A stretch of 64,000 nt of DNA from Actinomadura opuntiae (GTDB lineage Bacteria; Actinomycetota; Actinomycetes; Streptosporangiales; Streptosporangiaceae): contig NZ_JASNWF010000013.1 in NCBI RefSeq assembly GCF_030283205.1, forward strand, positions 188,540-252,539, given 5' to 3'. The position numbers and the translations under genes are program-made. Of this stretch, positions 35,436-44,816 are shown piece after piece; the stretch's first letter is position 1; each line of letters opens with the position of its first letter. Under the pieces are notes generated by a model. The model was not told the origin of the DNA, searched no databases, and saw nothing but the letters and a program-made list of their open reading frames with translations.

Positions 35436-37477
35436 GGACAGACTCGGGCTTCGACGAGGGGGTGATGGCAGGCGGCCCATTGGTCGCTTTCTCGGTCGGT
35501 GCTCATGGGACGGGGCATGGGGTCGTGCTCTTCGCAGCGGCGGGCGTCCACTTCCGGCAGCGCCGCGTAGCGCGGGCAGCGCGAACGGAAGCGGCAGCCC
35601 GGGGGCGGTGCCGTGGGGTCGGGCGGGTCCCCGCGCAGCGGGACGCGGCGGCGGCGCCGTTCCAGGCGCGGATCCGGTAGCGGAACCGCGTCCAGCAGCG
35701 CGCGCGTGTACGGGTGGGCGGGGCTTTCGTAAATCTCGTCGACGGAACCGATCTCGACGATGCGTCCCATGTACATGACGGCGACGCGGTCGGCGATGCG
35801 GTGGACGACCGCCAGGTCGTGCGCGACGAGCAGGTAGGCGATGCCGAGCCGGTTGCGCAGCCCTTCGAGCAGGTCGATGACGCCGGCCTGCACGGACACG
35901 TCCAACGCGGCGACGGGCTCGTCCAGCAGCAGGAGCCGCGGCTCCAGCGCGAGTGCCCTGGCGATGCCGACCCGCTGCCTCTGGCCGCCCGACAGGCCGT
36001 TCGGATACCGCGCGGCATGGACCGGCTCCAGCCCGACCAGGTCGAGCAGTTCCCGGACGCGTCCGGCGGGCGCGCGCACGCCGTGCGCGGCGAGCGGCTC
36101 GGCGATGATGTCGGCGACGCGCATCCTGGGGTCGAGGGAGGCGAAGGGGTCCTGGAAGACCACCTGGACGTCGCGCCGCAGCGCCTTGCGGCGGGCGGCG
36201 CGCAGGGCGGCGGTGTCCTCGCCCAGCACGGCGACGCGTCCGCCCTGCGGGCGGGCCAGCCGCAGGATCTCCATCAGGGCCGTCGTCTTGCCGCACCCCG
36301 ACTCCCCCACGAGCGCGAGCGTCTCCGCCTCGCGGACGTCGAACCCGATGCCGTCCACGGCGTGCACGGCCCCCACCCGCCGCCGGAACAGCGTCCCCCG
36401 GTACAGGGGGTGATGGCGGACCAGGCCGTCGACCTCCAGGACGACCGGACGTTCGCACCGGGGCGGACGCGCGGGCGGCGGCACCGTCTCAGGCAGCGGG
36501 AACACCTCGCCGGAGCCGGCCGTCGCCACGGTGTTGACGCACGCGGCGGTGTGCCCGGACGGCCCCACCGGCACCGGGTCCGGTTCCCGGTCGCCGCATA
36601 CGTCCGTCGCGACGGGGCAGCGCGGCAGGAACGCGCACCCGCCGCCCGCTGCGGACGCACCGGGCGGCGCGCCCTCGATCGCCACGCGGCGGGCGCTCCC
36701 CGCCGTCCCCATCTGTGGCAGCGACTGCAGCAGCCCGATCGTGTACGGCATCCGCGGCCGCCGGTAGACCTCCTCCACCGGCCCGGACTCCACCGCCCGC
36801 CCCGCGTACATCACCATGATCCGGTCGGCGAACCCGGCGACGACGCCGAGGTCGTGGGTGATCAGCACGATCGCGGCGCCGGTGGCCTGCCGCGCGGTCC
36901 GCAGCACGTCCAGGACCTGCGCCTGCACGGTGACGTCCAGCGCCGTCGTGGGCTCGTCCGCGACGATCGCGACCGGGTCGTTGGCGATCGCCATCGCGAT
37001 CATCACGCGCTGCCGCATCCCGCCGGAGAACTCGTGCGGGTAGGCGCGGGCCCTGCGCGCCGCCCCCGGGATGCCGACGAGGTCGAGCAGTTCGACGGCC
37101 CGGGCCCGCGCCGCCGCGCGGGTGGCGCCCGCGTGGGCCCGGATGGTCTCCGCGATCTGGTCGCCGACCGGATGGACGGGCGTCAGCGCGGACAGCGGGT
37201 CCTGGAACACCATCGCCAGGTCCTTGCCGCGCACGCGCGAGAGCTCGGCGTCGGACCGTCCGAGCAGCTCCTCGCCGCGCAGCCGGACCGACCCGGTGAC
37301 CTGCGCGGCCGGCGGCAGCAGGCCCATGATCGCCAAAGCCAGGGCGGTCTTGCCCGAACCCGATTCCCCGACGACGCCGAGCACCTCCCCCGCGCCGACG
37401 TCGAGGCCCACCCCGCGGACCGCGTGCACGTCCGGCGCGTACCGGACCGTCAGGTCCCGCACCGCGAGGACCGTCAC
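35432..37477 (-). CDS. Dual ATP-binding subunit of the peptide ABC transporter (DppD-DppF fusion)
   Basis: 681 residues carrying two nucleotide-binding domains in one chain. NBD1 Walker A GESGSGKTA is at 37-45 with signature FSGGMRQRV near 150 and an oligopeptide-type iron-free C-terminal extension. NBD2 Walker A GESGCGKTT lies near 390 with signature LSGGQRQRV near 490. Each has a conserved tail containing CAFLPRCP and CRFRSRCP motifs, typical of oligo/dipeptide ATPases. It begins at GTG 37477 overlapping the permease stop (GTGA) and its own stop overlaps the substrate-binding protein start. Confidence 0.93.
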   Translation of the reverse strand: MTVLAVRDLTVRYAPDVHAVRGVGLDVGAGEVLGVVGESGSGKTALALAIMGLLPPAAQVTGSVRLRGEELLGRSDAELSRVRGKDLAMVFQDPLSALTPVHPVGDQIAETIRAHAGATRAAARARAVELLDLVGIPGAARRARAYPHEFSGGMRQRVMIAMAIANDPVAIVADEPTTALDVTVQAQVLDVLRTARQATGAAIVLITHDLGVVAGFADRIMVMYAGRAVESGPVEEVYRRPRMPYTIGLLQSLPQMGTAGSARRVAIEGAPPGASAAGGGCAFLPRCPVATDVCGDREPDPVPVGPSGHTAACVNTVATAGSGEVFPLPETVPPPARPPRCERPVVLEVDGLVRHHPLYRGTLFRRRVGAVHAVDGIGFDVREAETLALVGESGCGKTTALMEILRLARPQGGRVAVLGEDTAALRAARRKALRRDVQVVFQDPFASLDPRMRVADIIAEPLAAHGVRAPAGRVRELLDLVGLEPVHAARYPNGLSGGQRQRVGIARALALEPRLLLLDEPVAALDVSVQAGVIDLLEGLRNRLGIAYLLVAHDLAVVHRIADRVAVMYMGRIVEIGSVDEIYESPAHPYTRALLDAVPLPDPRLERRRRRVPLRGDPPDPTAPPPGCRFRSRCPRYAALPEVDARRCEEHDPMPRPMSTDRESDQWAACHHPLVEARVCP

Positions 37478-38376
37478 CGCCCACCCCGCCGCGGGCCGGG
37501 CGAAGGGTCCAGGGCGTCGCGGAGGCCGTCCCCCAGCAGGTTGACCGCCAGGACGATCAGAACGAGCGCCGCCGCGGCCGCCGCGAACGGCCACGGGCGG
37601 CCGGTCGCGGTGCCCTGCCGGGCGGCGATCAGCGTGCCCAGCGAGACGTCGGGCGGCCGGACGCCGAACCCGAGCAGCGACAGCCCGCTCTCGGCGACGA
37701 CGGCGACGCTGACGTTCACGCTCGCGTCCACGACCAGCAGCGACGCCAGCTGCGGCAGGACGTGCCGGACGATCACCCGCGGCGTGCCGGCTCCGGCGAA
37801 CCGGGCGGCCAGCACGTACTCGCGCTCGCGCAGCGAGACCGTCATGCCCCGCACCGCCCGCGCGGTGATCATCCAGAGGAACGCCGCCAGCAGCGGCACC
37901 AGCGCCGCCGCGCCGCCGCCGAACCTCGCCGACAGCACGGTGACCACCAGGAGCGACGGCAGCACCAGCAGCAGGTCGGTCGCCCACATCAGGATCCGGT
38001 CGACCCAGCCGCCCGCGAACCCGGCGGCCGTGCCGACCAGCGCCGCCAGCCCGGTCGACAGGACAGCCGCGGCCATGCCGATGACCAGTGACCGCTGCGT
38101 GCCGCGCAGGGTGAGGGCGAGGACGTCCCGGCCGCTCTGCGTAGTGCCGAGCCAGTGCCGCGCCGACGGGCCCTGCCGGAACGCGGCGAAGTCGGTGTCG
38201 TCCCATCCCCACGGCGACAGCAGCGGCCCGGCGAACGCGACCGCGCAGAGCACGGCGAGCAGGACCAGGCCCGCGACCGCCCGCTTGTTGCGCGCCAACC
38301 GTCGCGGCAGCCGCACCGGTTCGGCGGGCGGCTCCACACGGAGAGGGCGGTCCCGCGCCGCCAGACCTGCCGTCAC
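37474..38376 (-). CDS. ABC transporter permease, DppC type
   Basis: 300 residues, starting at GTG 38376. Membrane helices by eye include about 35-55 (AGLVLLAVLCAVAFAGPLL), 105-125 and more. The permease loop shows AARFAGAGTPRVIVRHVLPQLASLLVV (EAA-like motif) and NLLGDGLRDALDP at the end. Overlaps its neighbours by four bases on both sides. Confidence 0.93.
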   Translation of the reverse strand: MTAGLAARDRPLRVEPPAEPVRLPRRLARNKRAVAGLVLLAVLCAVAFAGPLLSPWGWDDTDFAAFRQGPSARHWLGTTQSGRDVLALTLRGTQRSLVIGMAAAVLSTGLAALVGTAAGFAGGWVDRILMWATDLLLVLPSLLVVTVLSARFGGGAAALVPLLAAFLWMITARAVRGMTVSLREREYVLAARFAGAGTPRVIVRHVLPQLASLLVVDASVNVSVAVVAESGLSLLGFGVRPPDVSLGTLIAARQGTATGRPWPFAAAAAALVLIVLAVNLLGDGLRDALDPSPGPRRGGR

Positions 38377-39374
38377 GCCACCGCCCCCGCGCGTACGCGT
38401 GGGTCGAGCATCCCTTGCAGGACGTCCGAGACCAGGTCGGCGGACAGCACTCCGCACGCCGCAAGGCAGCAGATCGCCGCGACCACATTGACGTCACCGC
38501 GCGAAATCGCCTCGACCAGCCATTCGCCCATTCCGTGCCAACCGAAGACCTGCTCGCAGAACATGCCACCCAGTAGCAGGAACCCGAACGAGTAGGCGAA
38601 GTAGGTGGTCATCGGAATCAGCGCGGTGCGCAGCCCGTGCCGCAGAAGAGCGCTGCGGTGCCGCAGCCCCTTGGCCCGCGCCGTGCGCACGTAATCGGCG
38701 TACAGGACGTCCATCATCAGGCTGCGCTGGTAGCGGCTGTACAGGGCGAGCTGCGTCAGCGCGATGGTGACGGTCGGAAGCAGCAGATGGCGTATCCGAT
38801 CCGCGAACCCGCCGAACACGCCGAACGGCCCCGACGCCGCCTCCGGGGAGGTCTCACCCACCCACGCGAACATGTGCATCCCCATCGCGTCGTTGGCCTT
38901 GGCGGCGACGATCTGCAACAGCACCGCCAGCACGAACACCGGCACGGCCAGAAGCAGGTACGACCCGAACGTGATGAACCGGTCGGCCGCATGCCCGTGC
39001 CGTATCGCCGCATAGGCGCCCAGCAGGATTCCCAGCACCGACCCCAGGAAAGCGCCCGCGAGTAGCAGCCGCAGGCTCACCCCCACGCGCCGCCACAATT
39101 CCGCGTCAACGGGACGCCCTTCCCACGTGCGCCCGAAATCACCGTGCAGGACGCCGGCCGCCCACCGGCCGTACCGGTCCTTCAGCGGCGTCCGGTCGTT
39201 CAGGTTGAGTTCGCTGAGCCGCGCGTCCACCACGGACTCGGGCGGACGGGGCGCGCGGCCGTCGAAGTTGGAGCGCGGATCGAGCGCGACCGCGGCGAGC
39301 AGGTAGGCCAGGCTCGTGGCGACCACGACCAGCACCGCGTGGTTCGCGAGCCGGCGCAGCAGGAACGCCGCCAT
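38373..39374 (-). CDS. ABC transporter permease, DppB type
   Basis: 333 residues from ATG 39374, preceded by GGAGGAGGGAC. N-terminal helix LLRRLANHAVLVVVATSLAYLLAAV, long periplasmic-side loop and then the permease domain with ARAKGLRHRSALLRHGLRTALIPMTTYFAYSFGFLLLGGMFCEQVFGWHGMGEWLVEAI. Transport partner of the DppC-type permease. First gene of the operon; a promoter-like region lies just upstream. Confidence 0.93.
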   Translation of the reverse strand: MAAFLLRRLANHAVLVVVATSLAYLLAAVALDPRSNFDGRAPRPPESVVDARLSELNLNDRTPLKDRYGRWAAGVLHGDFGRTWEGRPVDAELWRRVGVSLRLLLAGAFLGSVLGILLGAYAAIRHGHAADRFITFGSYLLLAVPVFVLAVLLQIVAAKANDAMGMHMFAWVGETSPEAASGPFGVFGGFADRIRHLLLPTVTIALTQLALYSRYQRSLMMDVLYADYVRTARAKGLRHRSALLRHGLRTALIPMTTYFAYSFGFLLLGGMFCEQVFGWHGMGEWLVEAISRGDVNVVAAICCLAACGVLSADLVSDVLQGMLDPRVRAGAVA

Positions 39375-39395
39375 GTCCCTCCTCCCCCCGCACGA

Positions 39396-39425
39396 ATCGA
39401 TCACAGAATGCTATGGATCGATCAC
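39396..39425 (-). promoter_or_regulatory. Promoter/operator of the peptide-transporter operon
   Basis: Minus-strand -10 TAGCAT (39413-39408) about 34 bp before the ATG. Two direct repeats ATCGATCAC (39396-39404 and 39417-39425) sit 21 bp apart, two helical turns, on either side of it. Confidence 0.4.
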
Positions 39426-39715
39426 GCAGAGCGCGGGAGAAACGCCGACGGTTCCCGTTTCCGTTACCCGACCGCCGCCGGCCGGCTCGGAATGCGGACA
39501 CGAGTGATGAGCGAGATGCCCCGTTCGCCCCTTGGCGGCCTGAACTGGGACAACTGTTCTCAGCGCCCGGTTCCGCGGCTACCATCACGGCACGCGCCGC
39601 AGCGAGCGCGGTGCGGCGCCCCGGACGCGCCTGTCCTGAGGCGGACGCCCCTATGTGTGCAGGACGGAGACCTGGGCGTTTTAACATTCCATTACTTTTG
39701 AACCGGGGAGCGCAC

Positions 39716-41680
39716 ATGGACACCGTCGAGCACGGCCGCGGGCGCGCGGCACGCGCGGCGGTCCCGCTCGCCCTGGCGGCCGTGCTGGCCGTCGCCGCGT
39801 CGCTGGTGCTCGGCACCGGGCTGCCCGCCGGCGAGCGGCTGGTCTGGTGGCATCCGGAGATCGTCATCGCCCTCTTCTGGACGCCGGTGGCCGCCCTGCT
39901 GCTGCGGCAGCGGGCGGGGCTGCGGGTCGGCTGGCTGATGCTCGGCTCGGGGTTCAACGCGGCGGTGTACGTCCTGGTGCTCAACCTCGGCCCGTGGTTC
40001 GCGCTGCACGACTGGGCGGGCGCCGGCTTCCTCAAGTGGCTCGGCACGTGGCTGTGGGCGGTCGACACCTACGCGCTCACCCTCGTCCTGCCGCTGATCT
40101 TCCCGGACGGGCGGCTGGTGTCGCGCTGGTTCCGGCCCGTGCTGGGGCTGGCCTGCCTGGTGCCGGTGGTCGTGTGCGTGCACCTGACGATCGACCCGGG
40201 CGTCCGGCGGTTCCACAACGGGGTGTCGGTGTACCCGTTCGAGGAGATCCCGGTCCCGATCACCGTCCTGATCCTCGGGACGCTGGCCGGGGGGCTGCTG
40301 TCGCTGGTGGTCCGGTTCGCCCGGTCGTCGCCGGACGTGCGGCGGCAGATCGCCTGGGTCGTCTACCCCGGCGTGCTCGCCCAGGCCGTCATCTACGTCG
40401 GGGAGAACAGCGCGATCGGCGACCCGCTGCGCGACCTCAGCATCGCCGCCGTGCCGATCTGCATCGCGATCGCCATCCGCCGCTACCGGCTGTACGACAT
40501 CGACCTGGTGGTCAGCCGGACGCTGGTCTACGCCGGGCTGGTCGTGGTGATCACCGGCGTGTACTTCGCGCTGGTCGGCGCGGCGAGCCTGCTCGCGCAC
40601 GGCTACGGCACGCTTGCGGGCCTCGCCGGCGCCGTCGTGGCCGGCGCGGTGTTCGAGCCGGTCCGGCGGCGGCTGCAGCGCGCCGTGGACAGCCTGATCC
40701 ACGGCGAGCGCGACCCCTACCGGATCGCCGACCGGCTGAACCGGCGGCTGCAGGCCGCCGCCGACCCGGCCGCGGCGCTCGCGGCCGCCGCGGAGATCGC
40801 CCGCACCGCCCTGCACGCCACCGGCGTCGTGATCGAGGTGCTGGACCGCGAGGGCCGGACGGTCTCGGCGGAGGACGGCGTGCTCGGCGCCCGCCCGCAG
40901 CTCATCCCGCTGGTGTGGCACGGCGAGCCGGTCGGGCGGCTGCTGTTCGGCGTCGCCCGGCCGCCGGACGCCCACATGTCGGGCATCCTCGCCCGCAACC
41001 TCGCCGAGCTGGCGAACGCCGCCCGGCTCACCGCCGACGTGCAGCGCTCGCGCGAGCGCATCCTGCGCACCCGGGAGGAGGAGCGGCGGCGGCTCCGCCG
41101 CGACCTGCACGACGGGCTCGGGCCGACGCTCGCCAGCCTCGCCATGACGGTGGACGCGGCGCGCATCACCATGAGGACCGACCCCGAGGCCGCCGACGCG
41201 CTGCTGGAGAACCTGCGGACGATGATGGGCCGCACCATCGGCGACATCCGCGAACTGGTGTACGGGCTGCGTCCCCCCGCCTTGGACGATCTGGGGCTCG
41301 CCGGCGCGATCCAGGCGCTCGGCGGCGTCGTGGCGACCGGGGACGGGCCCCGTGTGGACGTCCATGTCGAAGGCGACCTGGAGCGGCTCCCTGCCGCCGC
41401 GGAGGTGGCGGCGTACCGGATCGTCCAGGAGGCCCTGACGAACGTGCACCGGCATGCCAGGGCGGAGTCGGCGGTGGTGCGGCTGTACCTGAACGGCGAT
41501 CTGCACGTGACCGTCAACGACGACGGTGTGGGGCTTCCCTCACAGATGCGGTCCGGTATCGGCATGTCGTCCATGCGCGAGCGTGCGGCCGAAATCGGCG
41601 GCTCCTGCACGGTGGGGCCGGGGCCCAAGGGCGGAACGCTGGTCCGCGCCCGGCTGCCCGTCAACGGCGCCCGGAGCTGA
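39716..41680 (+). CDS. Orphan sensor histidine kinase (NarL/UhpB type, HisKA_3)
   Basis: 654 residues from ATG 39716, with GGGGAG upstream. At least six to eight membrane helices occupy the N-terminal ~280 residues; then a linker with GAF-like features (AAAEIARTALHATGVVIEVLDREG). HisKA_3 dimerisation domain with phospho-His465 in RRRLRRDLHDGLGPTLASL, then HATPase_c: N box NVHRH (Asn576), NDDGVGLPS and GMSSMRERAAEIGG. Usually paired with a LuxR-type response regulator, but none is adjacent. Environmental signal unknown. Confidence 0.92.
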   Translation: MDTVEHGRGRAARAAVPLALAAVLAVAASLVLGTGLPAGERLVWWHPEIVIALFWTPVAALLLRQRAGLRVGWLMLGSGFNAAVYVLVLNLGPWFALHDWAGAGFLKWLGTWLWAVDTYALTLVLPLIFPDGRLVSRWFRPVLGLACLVPVVVCVHLTIDPGVRRFHNGVSVYPFEEIPVPITVLILGTLAGGLLSLVVRFARSSPDVRRQIAWVVYPGVLAQAVIYVGENSAIGDPLRDLSIAAVPICIAIAIRRYRLYDIDLVVSRTLVYAGLVVVITGVYFALVGAASLLAHGYGTLAGLAGAVVAGAVFEPVRRRLQRAVDSLIHGERDPYRIADRLNRRLQAAADPAAALAAAAEIARTALHATGVVIEVLDREGRTVSAEDGVLGARPQLIPLVWHGEPVGRLLFGVARPPDAHMSGILARNLAELANAARLTADVQRSRERILRTREEERRRLRRDLHDGLGPTLASLAMTVDAARITMRTDPEAADALLENLRTMMGRTIGDIRELVYGLRPPALDDLGLAGAIQALGGVVATGDGPRVDVHVEGDLERLPAAAEVAAYRIVQEALTNVHRHARAESAVVRLYLNGDLHVTVNDDGVGLPSQMRSGIGMSSMRERAAEIGGSCTVGPGPKGGTLVRARLPVNGARS

Positions 41681-41943
41681 GAGGGCCTCCGGAGACCCGG
41701 GCCTTCGGAGACTCGGCCCTCCCGGTGGGAGGGCCGGTGACCGCCCCCCGCCAAGAAGGTCGCCACCGGCCCTCGGGCTCCGTACGGCGCCGGGGCTCCC
41801 ATCCCGGTCCATACGGGCCATTCACCAGAGGGTGTGCAAGAGAGAAGTTATGCGGCCCGCGGTCCCGTTGCAGAGGGACACTTGTCCCGATCGATCCGGG
41901 ACCGCGCCGCACGCCCCGTCTGCCCTGGTCGAGGCGGTCTCGG
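41681..41943. terminator. Intergenic region with terminator after the histidine kinase
   Basis: 263 bp. A perfect 9-bp stem GGCCCTCCC / GGGAGGGCC with loop GGT (41715-41735) is the main feature; it terminates the kinase transcript. No other gene or site supported. Confidence 0.5.
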
Positions 41944-42759
41944 CTAGATCCAGCCGGGCCGGGTCTCGCCCTCGGCGACCAGGACGGCCGGGCCCCGCAG
42001 GTGGCTGGTCCGGCCGTCGAGCGTGACGGTGAGCCGCCCGCCGAGGACGTCCACGGTCCATTCGCCCGGCCCGGCCGCGCCGCCGGCCGCCGCCACGGCC
42101 GCGGCCACGGTCCCGGTGCCGCAGGAGCGCGTCTCGCCGGACCCGCGCTCGTACACGCGCATCTCCAGATGCCGGTCGCCCACGGGCCGGTAGAACTCGA
42201 CGTTCACGCCTTCCGGGAAGGCCTGGGGATCGAAGTCCGGGGCACGCGACAGGTCCAGGGCGGCGACGGGACCGTCCACGTGGCACGCCAGGTGCGGGTT
42301 CCCCATGGAGACGCGTTCGCCGTGAAAGACGGCGCCCGCGAGGGACGCCTCACCGGGGCCGAGCGGCACGGGCGCGCCCATGTCGACGCTCACGTCACCG
42401 GACGGGCCGAGCGTCACCCGCTTGAGGCCGCCCCGCGTGGCGATGTCCCACTCCCCCGGGGCGGCGAGCCCGGAGTCGACGAGGTAGCGGGCGAACACCC
42501 GGACGCCGTTGCCGCACATCTCGGCGATGCTGCCGTCGGCGTTGCGGTAGTCCATGAACCACTCCGCACCATCGAGCCCGCCGGTGGCGCCGGAGTCCAT
42601 CGCCTTCGTGCGGACGACCCGCAGGACCCCGTCCGCGCCGATGCCGGCGCGCCGGTCGCACAGCCGCACCACGGCCTCGGGCGTGAGCTCCAGCGCACCG
42701 TCCAGGTCGGGCAGGATCACGAAGTCGTTCTCGGTGCCATGCCCCTTAACAAACCGCAT
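41944..42759 (-). CDS. dapF: Diaminopimelate epimerase (DapF)
   Basis: Converts LL- to meso-diaminopimelate for lysine and peptidoglycan synthesis. 271 residues, complete. The two catalytic cysteines are in MCGNG (Cys82) and SCGTGT (Cys213). The N-terminus KGHGTENDFVILPDLDG is typical. The conserved downstream-to-upstream order dapF-miaA is kept; miaA ends 30 bases beyond the dapF start. Confidence 0.96.
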   Translation of the reverse strand: MRFVKGHGTENDFVILPDLDGALELTPEAVVRLCDRRAGIGADGVLRVVRTKAMDSGATGGLDGAEWFMDYRNADGSIAEMCGNGVRVFARYLVDSGLAAPGEWDIATRGGLKRVTLGPSGDVSVDMGAPVPLGPGEASLAGAVFHGERVSMGNPHLACHVDGPVAALDLSRAPDFDPQAFPEGVNVEFYRPVGDRHLEMRVYERGSGETRSCGTGTVAAAVAAAGGAAGPGEWTVDVLGGRLTVTLDGRTSHLRGPAVLVAEGETRPGWI

Positions 42760-42789
42760 CCCTCGATCGTATGGCCTGGGACCGACACC

Positions 42790-43695
42790 TCATCCGACCA
42801 GGGCGAGGGCCCGCTCCAGCAGGTCGGGGGCGTCGTACGGAAGCCAGTGGACGCGGGGGTCCCGGCGGAACCACGACTCCTGGCGGCGCGCGAAACGCCG
42901 CGTCGTCCGGATCGTCTCCTCCTTGGCGCGCTCCTCCGTCCACTCCCCGGCCAGGTACCGGAGCACCTGGGCGTAGCCGAGGGCGCGGCCGGCCGTCAGG
43001 CCGTCGCGCAGCCCCTGCTTCTCCAGGGCGCGGACCTCGTCGACCAGCCCGGCGTCCCACATCCGTTGCACGCGCAGCGCGATCCGTTCGTCCAGCCTTT
43101 CGCGCGGCACGCTCAGCCCGATCTGCACCACCGCGTCGTAGCGGTAGACGTGCTCGGGCAGGGTCGCGGTGAACGGACGGCCGGAGATCTCGATGACCTC
43201 CAGCGCGCGGACGATGCGGCGGCCGTTGCTCGGCAGGATCGCCTCGGCCGCCGCCGGGTCCCGGTCGCGGAGGCGGGCGTGCAGGACGTCCGGCCCCTCC
43301 CGCTCCAGTTCGTCCTCCAGGCGCGCCCGGACGGCCGGGTCCGTCCCGGGGAACTCCAGCCGGTCCAGTGCGGCGCGCACGTAGAGCCCGGATCCCCCGA
43401 CCAGGACGGGGACGTGCCCGCGCGCGCGGACGTCCGCGATCGCCTCGGCGCTGAGCCGCTGGTACTCGGCGACGCTCGCGGTCTCGGTGACGGGCCAGAC
43501 GTCCAGCAGGTGGTGCAGGACCCCGCGCATCTCGGCCGGCGTCAGCTTCGCCGTGCCGATGTCCATGCCGCGGTAAAGCTGCATCGAGTCGGCGTTGACG
43601 GCCTCCCCGCCCAGGCGGAGCGCCAGTTCCACGGCGAGGTCGGACTTGCCGGCGGCCGTCGCCCCCACGACCGCGATCACATCTGGAGAGGTCAC
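42790..43695 (-). CDS. miaA: tRNA dimethylallyltransferase (MiaA)
   Basis: Adds the dimethylallyl group to A37 of tRNAs reading U-initial codons. 301 residues. P-loop GATAAGKSD is near residues 12-20; ADSMQLYRGMDIGTAKLT and LVGGSGLYVRA are conserved. Start GTG 43695 (VTSPDVIAVVGATAAGKSD), chosen because upstream sequence lacks homology. Partner of miaB, about 1.1 kb away. Confidence 0.95.
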   Translation of the reverse strand: MTSPDVIAVVGATAAGKSDLAVELALRLGGEAVNADSMQLYRGMDIGTAKLTPAEMRGVLHHLLDVWPVTETASVAEYQRLSAEAIADVRARGHVPVLVGGSGLYVRAALDRLEFPGTDPAVRARLEDELEREGPDVLHARLRDRDPAAAEAILPSNGRRIVRALEVIEISGRPFTATLPEHVYRYDAVVQIGLSVPRERLDERIALRVQRMWDAGLVDEVRALEKQGLRDGLTAGRALGYAQVLRYLAGEWTEERAKEETIRTTRRFARRQESWFRRDPRVHWLPYDAPDLLERALALVG

Positions 43696-43802
43696 GACTG
43701 CAATTGTGGCAACAGAGTGGGTATGGGCCCGCACGTACGGGCACCGCGCCGCGGCCGGCGGCGAGGGACCATCGGCCCCGAGGGATCCGGAGGGAACGCG
43801 AT

Positions 43803-44042
43803 ATGTCTTTCATGGACAAGGTCAAGGAGATGCTGGGCCAGCACCCCGACCAGGCCAAGTCGGGCGTGGAGAAGGCCGGCGACATGTTCGACCAGAAGAC
43901 CGGCGGCAAGTACGCCGACAAGGTCGACAAGGCCCAGGAGAAGGCCGGCGACTACATCGACCGCGGCGACAGGCGCGCCCCGGGGAGCGGCACTGAGGGC
44001 GGCCCCGAGGGCGGTATGCCGGGCGCCAACAAGCCCCACTAG
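43803..44042 (+). CDS. Rv0909-like (MT0933-type) antitoxin family protein
   Basis: 79 residues, charged and helical: MSFMDKVKEMLGQHPDQAKSGVEKAGDMFDQKTGGKYADKVDKAQEKAGDYID, then a Gly-rich tail. The 11-residue-type lysine/aspartate heptads suit a coiled coil. The MT0933 family is annotated as antitoxin, but no toxin gene lies beside it. SD GGAGGG precedes the ATG. A GGGTAT (43719-43724) upstream could be a stress-sigma -10. Its stop shares CTAG with the convergent dioxygenase gene. Confidence 0.7.
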   Translation: MSFMDKVKEMLGQHPDQAKSGVEKAGDMFDQKTGGKYADKVDKAQEKAGDYIDRGDRRAPGSGTEGGPEGGMPGANKPH

Positions 44043-44770
44043 CCGACCACAGAGTCCCCTATCGACCAGCTCGCGACGAAGTAGCCGACTCCGTAGGGCG
44101 CGTCGTCGGCCAGTAGCGAGGCGGTGAAACCCGCTGGAGCCGCGGCCGCGGCGCCGCCCGCGAGCACCTGCCATGCCGCACGCCCCGCCGCCTGGAGCTC
44201 CCGCGAGAGAGCGGGATCCAGTGCGGCGAGGGCGGCGGCATCGCCCTTACCGAGCGCCCCTGCGACGTGCTCGTCGTAAGGCTGCGCTCGCTCGTCGAGG
44301 TATCCGGGCGCCTTCTCCGTCCGGCATGCGGATCCGTCGCCCATCACCAGAAGCGCGACGCGCTGCGCCGAACCGGCCAGTTCCGCGCCCAGCCGCAGGC
44401 AGGCGTCCGGATCCGCATCGAACGCGATGGACCGGTACCGCGCGTCCGCAGCAAGGCCGTGCCGTTCGAGCAGCCAGTACCCGATCGTGAGGGAGAGCGG
44501 CAGCGCCTCGCCGCCGTACCCGTCGGCCGGGTCGGCCGGGCTCGTCCAGTCGAGCCCGTACGGGCGCAGCGTGGCGTAGGCGCCGACACCGTAGGCACGC
44601 GTCTCTGGCGCGCCGCCCACGACGATGAGCGCGTCCGCGTCGCCAGCGCCGAGCCGGCTGACGGCCTCGTCGCAGGCGGCGCGCAGGCCGTCCAGCTCCG
44701 CCGCGGCGCCCGCCGCCAGCGCGGGCACCAGGATGGGCGGATGCGGGCACACCGCCGCCGAGATCAGCAT
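44039..44770 (-). CDS. Class III extradiol ring-cleavage dioxygenase-like protein (LigB-type)
   Basis: 243 residues: MLISAAVCPHPPILVPALAAGAAAELDGLRAAC, matching the LigB/extradiol subunit-B-like fold. His10 could be a metal ligand. Most of the second ligand motif is unclear (LLVMGDGSACRTEKAPGYLDERAQPYDEHVAGAL has a His), so enzymatic activity is uncertain. Conserved in actinomycetes between miaA and miaB, which hints at a housekeeping role. Confidence 0.8.
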   Translation of the reverse strand: MLISAAVCPHPPILVPALAAGAAAELDGLRAACDEAVSRLGAGDADALIVVGGAPETRAYGVGAYATLRPYGLDWTSPADPADGYGGEALPLSLTIGYWLLERHGLAADARYRSIAFDADPDACLRLGAELAGSAQRVALLVMGDGSACRTEKAPGYLDERAQPYDEHVAGALGKGDAAALAALDPALSRELQAAGRAAWQVLAGGAAAAAPAGFTASLLADDAPYGVGYFVASWSIGDSVVG

Positions 44771-44816
44771 TCTTCACGCGCCCGCGCGACGGACGGGCGC
44801 TCCAGGTGCCGAGCGA

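Noticed and set aside
43719..43724. GGGTAT as a definite stress-sigma promoter of the antitoxin-like gene
   Set aside because: No matching -35 (GNNT) at 14-16 bp; kept only as a remark.
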